DNA from: Rubripirellula sp.
GTDB lineage: Bacteria; Planctomycetota; Planctomycetia; Pirellulales; Pirellulaceae
Direction of reading: 5' to 3'
Assembly: GCA_012270065.1 (NCBI GenBank)
Contig: JAAXJB010000035.1
Span: forward strand, 1 to 49,973
Length of the DNA stretch: 49,973 nt
Below are positions 18,972-28,252 of the stretch, in pieces. The first letter of the stretch is position 1. Every line of letters begins with the position of its first letter. The position numbers and the translations under genes are program-made. The notes beneath the pieces are model-generated. The model saw only the letters and a list, made by a program, of their open reading frames with translations. It was not told the DNA's origin and searched no databases.

Positions 18972-19391
18972 GATCTGGTCTAACGTCAGTGGCTCGTGAA
19001 GGCGTGATCAATGACTTTAACTTGAAACACTTGTCCAGGAGGCATGCATTTGACTGCACTGCCTGCTCATTGTGCAGGTGGTGTCTTTCCGAAGGCAGGT
19101 TGAGCATCAATCGATTCTGAAACTGTGCCTGTCTTCGAGAGTCTGGTTTTTTCACAGAAATCTCAAATTACTTATCGGTGGCATAGATTCCCTTTTGCGT
19201 TCTTCTAGGGACGGGCGTCGGCGATTGCGGTGGCCGTCGCCAGCTCATGGACTGGCTTGAACAGAAAGTTGTTGAACAACTGCACTGCTGGCGCGCCGCT
19301 TGCAATCACAGGCTCCCCTGTGAGAAGCCAATTGGCGTGGCTTCAATTCAGTGATGCCGGTGGAGACTGGCTGTATACGGAGAATGGGGAA
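18972..19391. other. gap without a recognised gene
   Basis: About 420 bases between a minus-strand methyltransferase start and the start chosen for the propeller protein. Part of it is open in frame with the latter, but that translation (19230-19391) lacks a signal-like or family-like character. Confidence 0.4.
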
Positions 19392-20432
19392 ATGTCGTTG
19401 AACATAGATGTGACGCGGGTGGCAGGAGCTAGAAGCCTGAGAAACTCAGTTGCATGGATTCTGGTGCTGTTGTGCAATTCCAATTTCATGGGCAACGTGG
19501 CTTCCGCTGTCGAGCGTACGATGCGTATCGAGGCTGCTGATAAGGAGCAGGAAGATACCGGTTGGAAAGCAAAGCGAACAGATGGAGCAATGGTTCTCGG
19601 GCCAGCGTGCGTGACTGCCATGGCTTACAGTTCCAAAAACAAACTGCTCTACGCGGTCGATGGTGCGTCAGATGGACTGATCATCATTGATGAAAGTCTG
19701 CGTTTGCGAATTCGCGTGGGGCCGCTGGGCTTCCCTGTCGTTACTGGACTGACCGTCAATGCCAGTGGTGAGATGTTTGCCGTTGATGGCCAAGCCGATG
19801 CCCTGTTGAGAGTTGATGTAGAGACCGGAAAGGCAACAACCGTCGGACCACTTGGTTTCAGCAGCGTTCAATCGTTGGCTTGCGACCGAAACAACAGAGT
19901 CTATGGAATTGATACTGATACAGATCAGTTGCTGCAGATAGACACTTTGACAGGGCAAGCGACACCCATTTCCAAGGTTTCTGCTCCCAGCATCTTCAGC
20001 CTCACATTTGTTGAGGGACAAACATTGTATGGTGCTGATATTGCCAGCAACTCACTCTACCGGATTGATGTGAAAACAGGGGAATGTACACGATTAACCC
20101 AGCCTCAGAACCCTCTTTTTGAAGTGCATGGAATGGCAGCTTGCGATCAAGGACGACTGCTGGCTTACAAGGCGCGAAATGATGCCCTTTGTGAAGTGGA
20201 TGCACAACAGGGCTCCGTGACACGCACCATCCAAATGAGGTCGCACACTGTCTCGAAGTATGTCACCCAATTGCTTCCCGATGCTTTGCTAACAAGAGTC
20301 ATGCTCGGTTTGTCGGCGCTGGCCATCACTGTCGTGATGTTCATCCAGTCGGTCAAATGCATCCGAAACCAGATTGTCCGGCACTTGCGACAATTACTGA
20401 CGGGAATCGCACGGCAAAACTTCTCTGGTTGA
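19392..20432 (+). CDS. beta-propeller-like protein with C-terminal membrane helix
   Basis: 346 residues from the ATG at 19392, which has GGAGAATGGGG just upstream and leaves a signal-peptide-like hydrophobic segment (AWILVLLCNSNFMGNVASA). The middle repeats units such as LLYAVDGASDGLIIIDE, MFAVDGQADALLRVDVETGKATTVGPLGF, VYGIDTDTDQLLQIDTLTGQ and LYGADIASNSLYRIDVKTGE, the pattern of a beta-propeller related to DUF4394/NHL-like proteins. A hydrophobic segment near residues 305-325 (VMLGLSALAITVVMFI) probably anchors it to the membrane. No active site is visible; a binding role is possible. The longer frame from 19230 is less likely. Confidence 0.65.
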   Translation: MSLNIDVTRVAGARSLRNSVAWILVLLCNSNFMGNVASAVERTMRIEAADKEQEDTGWKAKRTDGAMVLGPACVTAMAYSSKNKLLYAVDGASDGLIIIDESLRLRIRVGPLGFPVVTGLTVNASGEMFAVDGQADALLRVDVETGKATTVGPLGFSSVQSLACDRNNRVYGIDTDTDQLLQIDTLTGQATPISKVSAPSIFSLTFVEGQTLYGADIASNSLYRIDVKTGECTRLTQPQNPLFEVHGMAACDQGRLLAYKARNDALCEVDAQQGSVTRTIQMRSHTVSKYVTQLLPDALLTRVMLGLSALAITVVMFIQSVKCIRNQIVRHLRQLLTGIARQNFSG

Positions 20433-20545
20433 TCGAGCAAAGGCCATATCTGTGTGCTGCACAGAGTTAACCGGTTGCTACGTTCCAGAATTACTGCACA
20501 GGTTTAATGCACAGGAAAAACATTTTCCGGATCCAGCAAGCATCA

Positions 20546-21607
20546 TCAGGTTTGCCGGTTGCGGTTGATTGGTCTGTGGTCAGCACTTCCTCGTATCGGT
20601 GCAGAAAACCGGTCTCGATGTTGACTCGGGGATAGGCTCGAAGGCGAGTCGCTCTGTTGATCAGTCCCACCCCATAGCAAGCGTGCGGGCAAGCCACGCC
20701 AATTTGATTCGGGAATGAACGTCGAATGACACGCAACGAAAGCAACCGTCAGCAGCAGGGTTAGATAGGCTGTCTGCCGCACCCTTACCCCAAGTGGTTG
20801 GTGAACCTGGATCCACCTTGCGGGGATCATGATTTGGAATGTCATGGAATCCGAGGTCTGGCCCGAGCTTTGTGGAGGCTTACTCAGCTCATGTTTTTCT
20901 GCTGAACTGGCTTGATGGACTTGTTGGTCGGTCATCTCAGAGTCGATGGAAAATGCTTGCTTGTCCGTTTTGGCCGCCTGCTTGACGAGGCTGATGTTGG
21001 GAATCAGGTAATTCCAGACTTGGAACAAGAGGGCGACGCAGAGACCAATCAGCGACGAAAGCAGCAGGGCTGAGTTCGAATAGGGGCCCGGCTGCTCCTT
21101 ACCGATTTCGATTGCTGGGCTGGATCGCAGGGCCAGTGCCTGCTGTTGGCGCTCGGTCTCCGTGGCCACATCTCTTTCGCCGCGTTGTTGAAAATCGAGC
21201 CAGAAAGCGTGGTGTTGTGCTAGGCTTGCCGCTTCTCGTTCGGCAGCGGCTTGCATTTTTGCCGACTCTTCGTAGTAGGACACTGGCAGAATGCTGTTCA
21301 CACGCCGTTCATTCGCGACAGGTGAGGTGCGTTCCGCATACATGCCTCCCAATTCGGCACGCCATTTACTGATCGCGAGCTGTGTGTTGGGGTGAGGTTT
21401 GGAAAAGCGATGGAGCTGTCGACGAAGAGTTGCGAGCTTTGGGTCGTTTGCGGCGATTTGGTAGTTTTGCGTCGTTCCGTCGGGGAGGCGGATGTCGATC
21501 CGGTGTACCGATGGTGTCGCTGGCCAAAGCAGGAGACTCAGCATCGCTGCCGCCAACAGCACGAGCAGGAAATCATGTCCTGCCATGCAGCGTGATTTTG
21601 CAATCAT
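20546..21607 (-). CDS. hypothetical membrane protein with three hydrophobic segments
   Basis: 353 residues. Hydrophobic stretches at about 13-30, 184-204 and 282-302; between the first two is a charged, helix-prone region (KMQAAAEREAASLAQHHAFWL) that could form a coiled coil. I do not recognise the family. The last 50 residues turn Ser/Arg/Pro-rich, while another minus-strand frame (to 20491) continues with a more protein-like sequence, so a frameshift near 20700 is possible. The gene is divergent from trpF. Confidence 0.55.
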   Translation of the reverse strand: MIAKSRCMAGHDFLLVLLAAAMLSLLLWPATPSVHRIDIRLPDGTTQNYQIAANDPKLATLRRQLHRFSKPHPNTQLAISKWRAELGGMYAERTSPVANERRVNSILPVSYYEESAKMQAAAEREAASLAQHHAFWLDFQQRGERDVATETERQQQALALRSSPAIEIGKEQPGPYSNSALLLSSLIGLCVALLFQVWNYLIPNISLVKQAAKTDKQAFSIDSEMTDQQVHQASSAEKHELSKPPQSSGQTSDSMTFQIMIPARWIQVHQPLGVRVRQTAYLTLLLTVAFVACHSTFIPESNWRGLPARLLWGGTDQQSDSPSSLSPSQHRDRFSAPIRGSADHRPINRNRQT

Positions 21608-21704
21608 GCTTCACTCCTCGCCTTTCAGTAATCGACAGTTGGTTTTGGTCGCTTATCGGATATTATCGCTACTTTCGACCAGTCCATTTCAACGAGATTG
21701 TTTC

Positions 21705-22370
21705 ATGTTCCAGATCAAGATTTGCGGTGTTCGGGAGATTGCCGATGTGGAAGCGGTTTCCCAGAGTGGCGCGGATGCGATTGGTTGGAACTTTTTCCCT
21801 CCAAGCTGCCGCTTTCTTGATCCCGAGAACGCGTCCACACTACAGATTGCAAGCAAAGCGGCGGAGCTTGGGCTAAGCCAGGTTGGTGTGTTCGTGAATC
21901 ATCCCATCGAGCAGATCTTGGCGATCTCGGCGAGATTGGGGATCGACGCCGTTCAACTGCATGGCGATGAGTCACCCGAGTTTGCAATGCAACTGAAGGA
22001 AGCTGGAGTCAGGCAGTTGATTCGAGCGATCAAGCTGCCTGTTGAGTCACTCACGGTGGCAAGCATCACAAAACATGTTGAGCCTTGGATTTCCACGGGA
22101 GCTCATTTATTACTGGATTCCGATGGTGGCAGGCAGCATGGTGGAACGGGCAAGACGCTCGACTGGACTGTCGTTCGAGACTGGGCGTTGCAGTCTGAGG
22201 TTCGTTCATGGACCCTTGCCGGTGGTTTGAATCCCGAAAATATTGCCACTGCGATCGAGCAAAGCGGTGCCCGAAGTGTGGACACGGCAAGCGGCGTGGA
22301 AATCACGCGCGGCGAAAAATCGGCAGCATTGATCGGTGAATTTGCAAGCATTGCCCTGCCTCTGCTGTAG
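21705..22370 (+). CDS. trpF: phosphoribosylanthranilate isomerase
   Basis: 221 residues from the ATG at 21705, matching the family start MFQIKICG; the earlier in-frame start at 21492 lies inside the antisense gene. Catalytic Cys7 (KICG) and the general acid Asp138 (LLLDSDGG) are in place. HGGTGKTLDW (145-154) and LAGGLNPEN (171-179) bind phosphate. The enzyme performs the Amadori rearrangement of N-(5-phosphoribosyl)anthranilate in tryptophan synthesis. No other trp gene lies in the window, so the gene is dispersed from its pathway partners here. Confidence 0.95.
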   Translation: MFQIKICGVREIADVEAVSQSGADAIGWNFFPPSCRFLDPENASTLQIASKAAELGLSQVGVFVNHPIEQILAISARLGIDAVQLHGDESPEFAMQLKEAGVRQLIRAIKLPVESLTVASITKHVEPWISTGAHLLLDSDGGRQHGGTGKTLDWTVVRDWALQSEVRSWTLAGGLNPENIATAIEQSGARSVDTASGVEITRGEKSAALIGEFASIALPLL

Positions 22371-22912
22371 CCGACCTCAAGCGACGCTACTCGTGCCGTG
22401 CGCAGCACGCCGTGACGATCCGGGCAAGGTGTCCCGGTGGCGATTCTGGGAACGTGTCCCGGGCGGCTGATGGTGAGCCGCCATCATGTGACAGGTGACC
22501 GTCTGTGCTCAGGGGCTGATGAACATCCGACGGTTTTGCCTGCATTTAACAGTCAGCTTTGGCCAAATTGTCGCACATGCATCGTTCCAAACGGGTTGTC
22601 GCTTTGTGGTTTGCTGACGGGAAGCTGATGCTCCAGATGCGGACAGAGAGGTGAAAACGCCATGCATTGGCCTTCACTTGTGGAAAAAGCTTGGTGCCGG
22701 AGGTTGGTTTACCCCCTGCGAAAACCTTGAAACCTGTCTATCATGCACATGGAACACAGAGCCTTGCACGGCAGTGATTTGACAGCTGTCAGGCCTGTGT
22801 CCCTTTCCTCTACGGGCGTCTGGGGGATCGTGAACCAGCGGGAGTCCCCGTGTTGGGTTCTTGGCCCCTTGGACGCGCCATTTCGAAACACATTCATTGA
22901 GAGAGAAACAAC
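22371..22912. other. GC-rich hairpin-bearing gap upstream of ahcY
   Basis: No gene was recognised in these 540 bases. The first part holds four hairpins in a row: CGTGC/GCACG (22392-22409), CCGGG/CCCGG (22420-22437), GGGA/TCCC (22448-22460) and the strongest, GGCGGCT/AGCCGCC (22462-22482, 7 bp, 7-base loop). None has a T-run. The consensus of the SAH riboswitch, which often precedes ahcY, was not found. Confidence 0.5.
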
Positions 22913-24259
22913 GTGTCGCAAGTCGAAACTGACAGGCTTCCTTACAAAGTCAAAGACATCGGCTTGGCCGAGTTCGGTCGCAAAGAGATTGAACTGGCCG
23001 AGAACGAAATGCCAGGACTCATGGCACTTCGGGCCAAGTATGGTGAAAGCAAGCCTCTTGCTGGTGCTCGGATCGCCGGATGTCTGCACATGACGATTCA
23101 GACAGCAGTCCTGATCGAAACCCTCGTCGAGTTGGGAGCTGAGGTCACCTGGAGCAGTTGCAATATTTTCAGCACGCAGGATCATGCCGCGGCGGCTGTG
23201 GCAGCCGCTGGCGTGCCCGTTTATGCCTGGAAAGGCGAAACTGAGGAAGAATTCGATTGGTGCATCGAGCAGACCTTGATGTTCCCCTCGGGCAAACCTC
23301 TGAACATGATCCTCGATGATGGTGGCGATCTGACCGCCATGGTTCATGAGCGTTTTCCCGAATTGCTCACCAACATTTACGGAATCAGTGAAGAGACTAC
23401 CGCCGGAATCCACCGTCTGGAAGTGTTGAACAAGAGCGGTGCATTGCAGGTTCCGGCAATCAACGTCAACGACAGTGCTACCAAAAGCAAGTTCGACAAT
23501 CTTTATGGCTGTCGCGAATCATTGGCTGACGGAGTGAAACGGGCAACGGATGTCATGTTGGCCGGTAAGGTCGCTGTGGTATGCGGTTATGGAGACGTCG
23601 GAAAGGGTTGCGCTGCGAGTCTCAAGAGCTACGGCTGCCGTGTGATTGTCACTGAGATTGACCCCATCAACGCATTGCAGGCGGCGATGGAAGGTTACGA
23701 GGTGGTCACGATGGAAGACGCTTGTAAAGAGGGACGTCTGTTTGTCACCACGACAGGTAACAAAGACATCATCCTCGGAAAGCACATCGAGCAGATGCCC
23801 AACGATGCGATTTTGTGCAACATCGGGCACTTCGACACCGAAATCGACGTTGCCTGGCTTGAGCAGCAGGTTGAAGACGGAGCGGTCACCAAGGACGAAA
23901 TCAAGGCGGCAGACATCGGTGCTGTGGACCGTTACACGTTCAAGAGTACTGGGCGAAGCGTGATCATTCTCGCCAAGGGACGTCTGGTCAACTTGGGTTG
24001 TGCGACAGGGCATCCGAGTTTCGTGATGAGCACATCTTTCACAAACCAGGTGCTCGCTCAAATGGAGCTTTGGAGCAGCCGTGAAACTGATGATTACGCT
24101 GTTCAGGTTCACATGCTTCCCAAGAAGCTTGATGAGGAAGTCGCAAGACTTCATCTGGAACAACTCGGTGTTCAACTGACGGTTTTGACTGAGGAACAGG
24201 CAGATTACCTCGGTGTCCCTGTAGAAGGCCCGTACAAGCCAGAGCATTACCGCTACTAG
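22913..24259 (+). CDS. ahcY: adenosylhomocysteinase
   Basis: 448 residues from a GTG start with only weak upstream purines. The family signatures are present: [15 protein letters not shown] (81-95), DDGGD (135-139), Lys191 and Asp195 in TKSKFDN, the NAD-binding GYGDVGKG (225-232) and the C-terminal KPEHYRY that closes the partner active site in the tetramer. It reversibly hydrolyses S-adenosylhomocysteine to homocysteine and adenosine, which removes the product inhibitor of SAM methyltransferases, two of which are nearby, though linkage is not evidence of a shared role. A strong terminator follows. Confidence 0.97.
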   Translation: MSQVETDRLPYKVKDIGLAEFGRKEIELAENEMPGLMALRAKYGESKPLAGARIAGCLHMTIQTAVLIETLVELGAEVTWSSCNIFSTQDHAAAAVAAAGVPVYAWKGETEEEFDWCIEQTLMFPSGKPLNMILDDGGDLTAMVHERFPELLTNIYGISEETTAGIHRLEVLNKSGALQVPAINVNDSATKSKFDNLYGCRESLADGVKRATDVMLAGKVAVVCGYGDVGKGCAASLKSYGCRVIVTEIDPINALQAAMEGYEVVTMEDACKEGRLFVTTTGNKDIILGKHIEQMPNDAILCNIGHFDTEIDVAWLEQQVEDGAVTKDEIKAADIGAVDRYTFKSTGRSVIILAKGRLVNLGCATGHPSFVMSTSFTNQVLAQMELWSSRETDDYAVQVHMLPKKLDEEVARLHLEQLGVQLTVLTEEQADYLGVPVEGPYKPEHYRY

Positions 24260-24310
24260 GATTGGTGCGATCACCCGTTTCTGTGGTGATCAATGCCTGA
24301 TGGTGAATTC

Positions 24311-24344
24311 AACCCGGCAGCCTCCGAGGCTGTCGGGTTTTTTT
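24311..24344 (+). terminator. rho-independent terminator after ahcY
   Basis: A 13-bp stem (one G-T pair) joins AACCCGGCAGCCT (24311-24323) and AGGCTGTCGGGTT (24327-24339) around a 3-base loop, followed by a T-run ending at 24344. It lies 50 bases after the ahcY stop and should end its transcript. Confidence 0.9.
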
Positions 24345-24550
24345 GTGCCGACAGCCGCGGGGCAGATCTGTGAGCATGGCATTTTGGGCAATGCGTTTGG
24401 GGGGCCGTGATCCGCATGCTACTTACTTGTTGTTGGCGGTGTCTTTTGCTGATTCTTGCCACTACTGCACACCCATGGAGATTTGGTCTAACATCTTCGC
24501 GTCGTCAGTACTTCCGTCTATCTTGAATCAAAATTGATTGGCCCTCAAAA

Positions 24551-25882
24551 ATGCCACAAACCGCCCCGTTTGCCGCGTTGCGATACAACCTGGACCACAT
24601 TGGAAATCTCTCAGACGTGATCGCTCCGCCGTACGATGTGATCGATCCACAGCTTCAAGATGAGCTGTATGAGAAGCACGCTGCCAATGTCATCCGCATC
24701 ATTCTCAATCGCGAAGAGCCAGGCGACGAAGCAGACCAGAAATACCAGCGAGCTGCCAGGTTTGTGGACCAGTGGACGAGTGAGGGGGTCTTGATGCGGG
24801 AAGATAAGCCCGCCTACTACGTCTACCATCAACAGTTTGAGCATGAGGGCACATTGATCAATCGGCGTGGCTTCATGGGACGCGTGCGTCTACAACCTTT
24901 TGGTGAAGGCAACATTTACCCCCACGAAGAGACGCACCCCAAGGCAAAAGTCGATCGTTTGAAATTGACGACCGCGACTCGGCAGAACAACAGCCAGATC
25001 TTCGGACTTTATCCCGACCCCGAGAATGAGGTCATCACTTTACTGGACGCTGCCACCGAGGGCGTCACACCGATCGAATCGACGGATCATCTGGGAGTCA
25101 AGCATATTCTTTGGCCTGTGACCGATGAGTCCGTCGCGGCGAAGGTGAGTGAGTTGATGGAAAGTCGGCCCATGTTCGTCGCAGATGGGCATCATCGTTA
25201 CGAGACAGCATGCAATTATCGCAATCAGGTGATTGAGGAGACAGGCGGGATCGCAGAGGATCACCCAGCGAACTTTGTGATGACGATGCTGGTGGGCATG
25301 AGTGATCCAGGCATGATTGTGCTGCCGACTCATCGTCTGTTACGTGGGACTCCTAAATTTGCTGCCGAAGATATCATCTCGCGACTGGACGGAACTTTTG
25401 CGTGTGAAGTCGTTGACGGTGGTTTGGACGCAGCCGAAAAAGTATGGAGCACGATGGAGTCGGCAGATTCCCAAGGCATGATTGGGCTTTATGCAGTGAC
25501 CGATCAGAAGTGGGTACGTTGCAAGGCTCTGGAAGGAGCCGGTGCCCGAATGGAGGAGTTGGCTGCATCCCAGAGCCAGGAATGGCGTGATTTGGGTGTC
25601 AGTTTGCTGCACCGGCTTGTGATTGACGATTTGCTGGGCTGCCAAGGCCATCCGAAACCGACTTATGTGCACGAAGTCAGCGAAGTGGTGGATGGGATGC
25701 GCGGCGAAGGCAGCCAGGCGGAAAGTGATAGCGATGAGCCCTACACCTTGGCTGCGTTGGTGATGCCAGCCAAGCTGGAGCATGTTGAGGCAATCAGCTT
25801 GCTCAAGGAGCGTATGCCTGCCAAAAGCACCTACTTTTATCCCAAATTGCTCAGTGGGCTGACTTTCAATCCGCTTGCTTGA
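24551..25882 (+). CDS. DUF1015 family protein
   Basis: 443 residues, close to the usual length of about 400-440. The family elements are visible: APPYDVI (25-31), PHEETHPKAKVDR (124-136) and VADGHHRYETA (210-220), the last with a conserved His-His-Arg. DUF1015 (SpoIVCA-unrelated) proteins are widespread, cytoplasmic and of unknown biochemical function; conserved histidines suggest a catalytic or nucleotide-related role but this is inference. The gene lies between the ahcY terminator and parAB and has no close operon partner. Confidence 0.9.
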   Translation: MPQTAPFAALRYNLDHIGNLSDVIAPPYDVIDPQLQDELYEKHAANVIRIILNREEPGDEADQKYQRAARFVDQWTSEGVLMREDKPAYYVYHQQFEHEGTLINRRGFMGRVRLQPFGEGNIYPHEETHPKAKVDRLKLTTATRQNNSQIFGLYPDPENEVITLLDAATEGVTPIESTDHLGVKHILWPVTDESVAAKVSELMESRPMFVADGHHRYETACNYRNQVIEETGGIAEDHPANFVMTMLVGMSDPGMIVLPTHRLLRGTPKFAAEDIISRLDGTFACEVVDGGLDAAEKVWSTMESADSQGMIGLYAVTDQKWVRCKALEGAGARMEELAASQSQEWRDLGVSLLHRLVIDDLLGCQGHPKPTYVHEVSEVVDGMRGEGSQAESDSDEPYTLAALVMPAKLEHVEAISLLKERMPAKSTYFYPKLLSGLTFNPLA

Positions 25883-26265
25883 ATTTAGAACGGACACGCT
25901 TTGAGCCGCAGGGGAATTGAAGGCAGGCACCATTTCCGGTTCTTCCCTCCCTTGCTGGCCACGCGGCAAGAGCCTGTTTCGCTTCGATCAGCGGCAGGCC
26001 AATGGCAATTGCTCCATCGACATCGTTCTGCTGGATCGCTTTCGTGCGTTGAGTGGGGGTTTTGCAAGCGAAACGCGGCTATTTCGCTGGTTGTTCGATG
26101 GCAGATTTCCGGATACCAGTCGTTTTTGCGGACTTTCTTCGTGTCAAGGTCAGTTTCTTGTGAAACCAGTCTTGTTTCACCGCGGTGGTTTTTCATAGTT
26201 TCCCGGCATGAAACGACTCGCGGTGAGTCGGTGTTTGTTCGCTTTCACAGACGAGAGCAGCCCTC
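25883..26265. promoter_or_regulatory. parA upstream region with parS-like palindromes
   Basis: The 383-bp gap before parA holds no gene I can support. Near its right end it has a cluster of GTTTC/GAAAC motifs: a parS-like palindrome at 26152-26167, a half-site TGTTTCAC at 26173-26180, and GTTTC with GAAAC about 7 bases apart near 26199-26215. ParB binding here would allow autoregulation of parAB. Confidence 0.45.
26152..26167. promoter_or_regulatory. parS-like 16-bp palindrome
   Basis: AGTTTCTTGTGAAACC matches 12 of 16 positions of the chromosomal ParB site TGTTTCACGTGAAACA; mismatches are the two outer and two central-left positions, and both GTTTC/GAAAC arms are intact. It lies about 100 bp before parA. 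Central mismatches may weaken ParB binding, so it is a candidate only. Confidence 0.45.
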
Positions 26266-27012
26266 GTGGGAAGGATCCTTTGCGTGGTTAACCAGAAGGG
26301 AGGCGTGGGGAAAACCACCACTGCCGTTAATCTTTCTGCGGCCTTAGCTCTGTCAGGTCAGCGTACGCTGCTCCTGGACATGGATCCCCAATGCAATGCC
26401 ACCACCGCTTTAGGCCTGGAACCGACCGAGGGCCATGCTCTGGTTCGTGACTCGGCACTTGCCGAAAGTATCGAAAAAACAGAAACGGATGGATTGTCTG
26501 CTGTTCCTGGCAGTAGGGCATTCCACGACATTGATCGGCTTTCCACTGCGGGCGAACGGGAGTCGGGCCGCGTGCGTCGGCATCTCGATGAGGCCATGGA
26601 AGGCTATGAATACATCCTGATTGACTGTCCGCCGAGTGTTGGGGAGTTAACTCAGACTGCCTTGGCAGCAAGCACTGAGGTTCTGATGCCGATCCAGTGC
26701 GAGTATTTTGCCATGGAAGGCCTGACTCAGTTGATTCAGACCATCAAGCGGGTGATCATCGAAACCGACGGCCGGCTGACCTTCGGGGGAATTCTGCTGA
26801 CGATGTATGACCCCGCTCTTGAACTTACACGCGAAGTTGACGAGGAAGTGAGAGATTTCTTCGGTGACATCGTATTTGATAGCGTCGTGCCCCGGGATGT
26901 TTCGTTGAGCGAAGCTCCGAGTCACGGCCAAACTGTGTTTGAATACGCGCCCCGTTCCCGCGGAGCGTACGCCTATACCCAGCTGTGCATGGAGGTGCTT
27001 CAGCGTGACTAG
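26266..27012 (+). CDS. parA: ParA/Soj-type chromosome partitioning ATPase
   Basis: 248 residues from a GTG start. The deviant Walker A KGGVGKTT (11-18) begins right at the N-terminus, with LLLDMDPQ (35-42) and the Walker B-like YILIDCPPS (116-124); the absence of an N-terminal DNA-binding domain marks it as the chromosomal Soj/ParA class. It binds DNA nonspecifically as an ATP dimer and is driven by ParB, encoded next with an 8-bp overlap. Together they segregate the origin region. Several parS-like sites lie upstream. Confidence 0.93.
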   Translation: MGRILCVVNQKGGVGKTTTAVNLSAALALSGQRTLLLDMDPQCNATTALGLEPTEGHALVRDSALAESIEKTETDGLSAVPGSRAFHDIDRLSTAGERESGRVRRHLDEAMEGYEYILIDCPPSVGELTQTALAASTEVLMPIQCEYFAMEGLTQLIQTIKRVIIETDGRLTFGGILLTMYDPALELTREVDEEVRDFFGDIVFDSVVPRDVSLSEAPSHGQTVFEYAPRSRGAYAYTQLCMEVLQRD

Positions 27013-27958
27013 TACTGCAACCACAAAAGACAGGCGTTTAGGCAAGGGACTTGCCGCGCTGCTTGGTACGCCATTGGATGATGAGGGGAATCCTGTCGAG
27101 GGTGAGGCCGGTAGTCGGGTGGAAACACTCGAGTTGGCAGTTGATGCGATTGAAAATAATCCGTTTCAGCCCAGACGCGAGTTCAATCATGATGAAATCG
27201 CTTCCCTTGCTGAAAGCATCAAGAATCATCAGCAATTGCAGCCAATTCTGGTTCGTGTCGTTGACGGCCGGTATCAGTTGATCAGTGGCGAGAGACGTCT
27301 CAGGGCGACGATCCACGCCGGGCTGAAACGCATTCGGGCCGAGGTTCGGGTGGCGGATGATCGACTTGTCGCTGAGTTGGCCATCATCGAGAACCTGCAG
27401 CGTAAGGATCTTAATCCGATTGAAAAAGCGATGTCGTTTCGGCGGTACATCCAGGAGCATAAATGCAAGCAAGATGACCTTGCCAGGCGGCTCAGTATCG
27501 ACCGTAGTACGATCGCCAATCTGATGCGTTTGTTGGAGTTGCCCCAGCAGATTCTGGATTGGTTGGCCGCTGGAGAATTGAGCGCCGGTCACGCTCGTGC
27601 CTTGTTGCCAATTGGTGATGAGGCCATCCAGGTTCGGACTGCTTCGAAGATCATGGATGAGCGTTGGAGTGTCCGTGCGACGGAAAGTTACGTTTCGGAA
27701 ATGCTCAAGTCTGAAGAGGACGCGGAAACTGGCAAGCGAGTTGTTAACGCAACACGACAGAAGCGTCGTCAGATTTCCCCTCATATTGAGGCAATGCAGC
27801 AAGAAATGAGAATGGTTTTTGGCACCAAGGTTGAGATCAAGAGCTCGGCCCGTGGGCGTGGCAAAATCACCATCCATTTCACAGACGCCGAGGAATTTGA
27901 GCGTTTGCGAGACATTCTCTCGGACAGTGCACGACCTCAGCTTCGGATTGCAGGCTGA
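27005..27958 (+). CDS. parB: ParB chromosome partitioning protein (CTPase)
   Basis: 317 residues from the GTG at 27005, which overlaps the end of parA by 8 bp; a start at 26939 would add residues unrelated to ParB. GKGLAALLG (13-21) is the ParA-interacting N-terminal motif, NPFQPRREF (52-60) and GERRLRA (95-101) form the CTP-binding pocket, and ENLQRKDLNPIEKA (129-142) is conserved. A helix-turn-helix for parS binding lies at about 155-176 and a dimerisation domain at the C-terminus. It slides as a CTP clamp from parS. The operon is closed by a strong terminator. Confidence 0.95.
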   Translation: MTSTATTKDRRLGKGLAALLGTPLDDEGNPVEGEAGSRVETLELAVDAIENNPFQPRREFNHDEIASLAESIKNHQQLQPILVRVVDGRYQLISGERRLRATIHAGLKRIRAEVRVADDRLVAELAIIENLQRKDLNPIEKAMSFRRYIQEHKCKQDDLARRLSIDRSTIANLMRLLELPQQILDWLAAGELSAGHARALLPIGDEAIQVRTASKIMDERWSVRATESYVSEMLKSEEDAETGKRVVNATRQKRRQISPHIEAMQQEMRMVFGTKVEIKSSARGRGKITIHFTDAEEFERLRDILSDSARPQLRIAG

Positions 27959-28010
27959 GTTTCCCGCTGTTTCACGGCGTTAAGGGCTGGCTCCTAGTTC
28001 AGGCTGTTCC

Positions 28011-28036
28011 AACCCGGGTTCGGCCCGGGTTTTTTT
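28011..28036 (+). terminator. rho-independent terminator after parB
   Basis: A perfect 8-bp stem of AACCCGGG (28011-28018) and CCCGGGTT (28024-28031) with loop TTCGG is followed by a T-run to 28036. It ends the parAB transcript about 50 bases after parB. Confidence 0.92.
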
Positions 28037-28110
28037 CTGTTTGGAGCTATTTTTCACGGATCACACGCGGGCTGGCCGAGCCGTCGCCTCTTTGATCGCC
28101 AAGTCCTCAG

Positions 28111-28180
28111 TGGACGCTGAGGGTCGGGAATGAACACTGAGAGGACGAAATGAACACTGAGAGGACGAAATGAACACTGA
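28111..28180. repeat. 20-bp tandem repeat, about 3.5 copies
   Basis: TGAACACTGAGAGGACGAAA occurs exactly at 28131-28150 and 28151-28170, is followed by a half copy at 28171-28180, and preceded by a degenerate copy at 28111-28130. It sits between the parB terminator and the membrane protein gene at 28253. Confidence 0.85.
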
Positions 28181-28252
28181 CGCTTAGAGTTGCGTAACGT
28201 CGACTAAGATTCTTTCGCCGTTCCACGTCCATGTACTTCGTCTTCTCTGATC

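Noticed and set aside
22600-22912. SAH riboswitch upstream of ahcY
   Set aside because: The conserved core of that riboswitch could not be found in the leader.
26199-26215. Second full parS site (GTTTC with GAAAC)
   Set aside because: The spacer between arms is 7 bases instead of 4, so it cannot be a normal ParB site.
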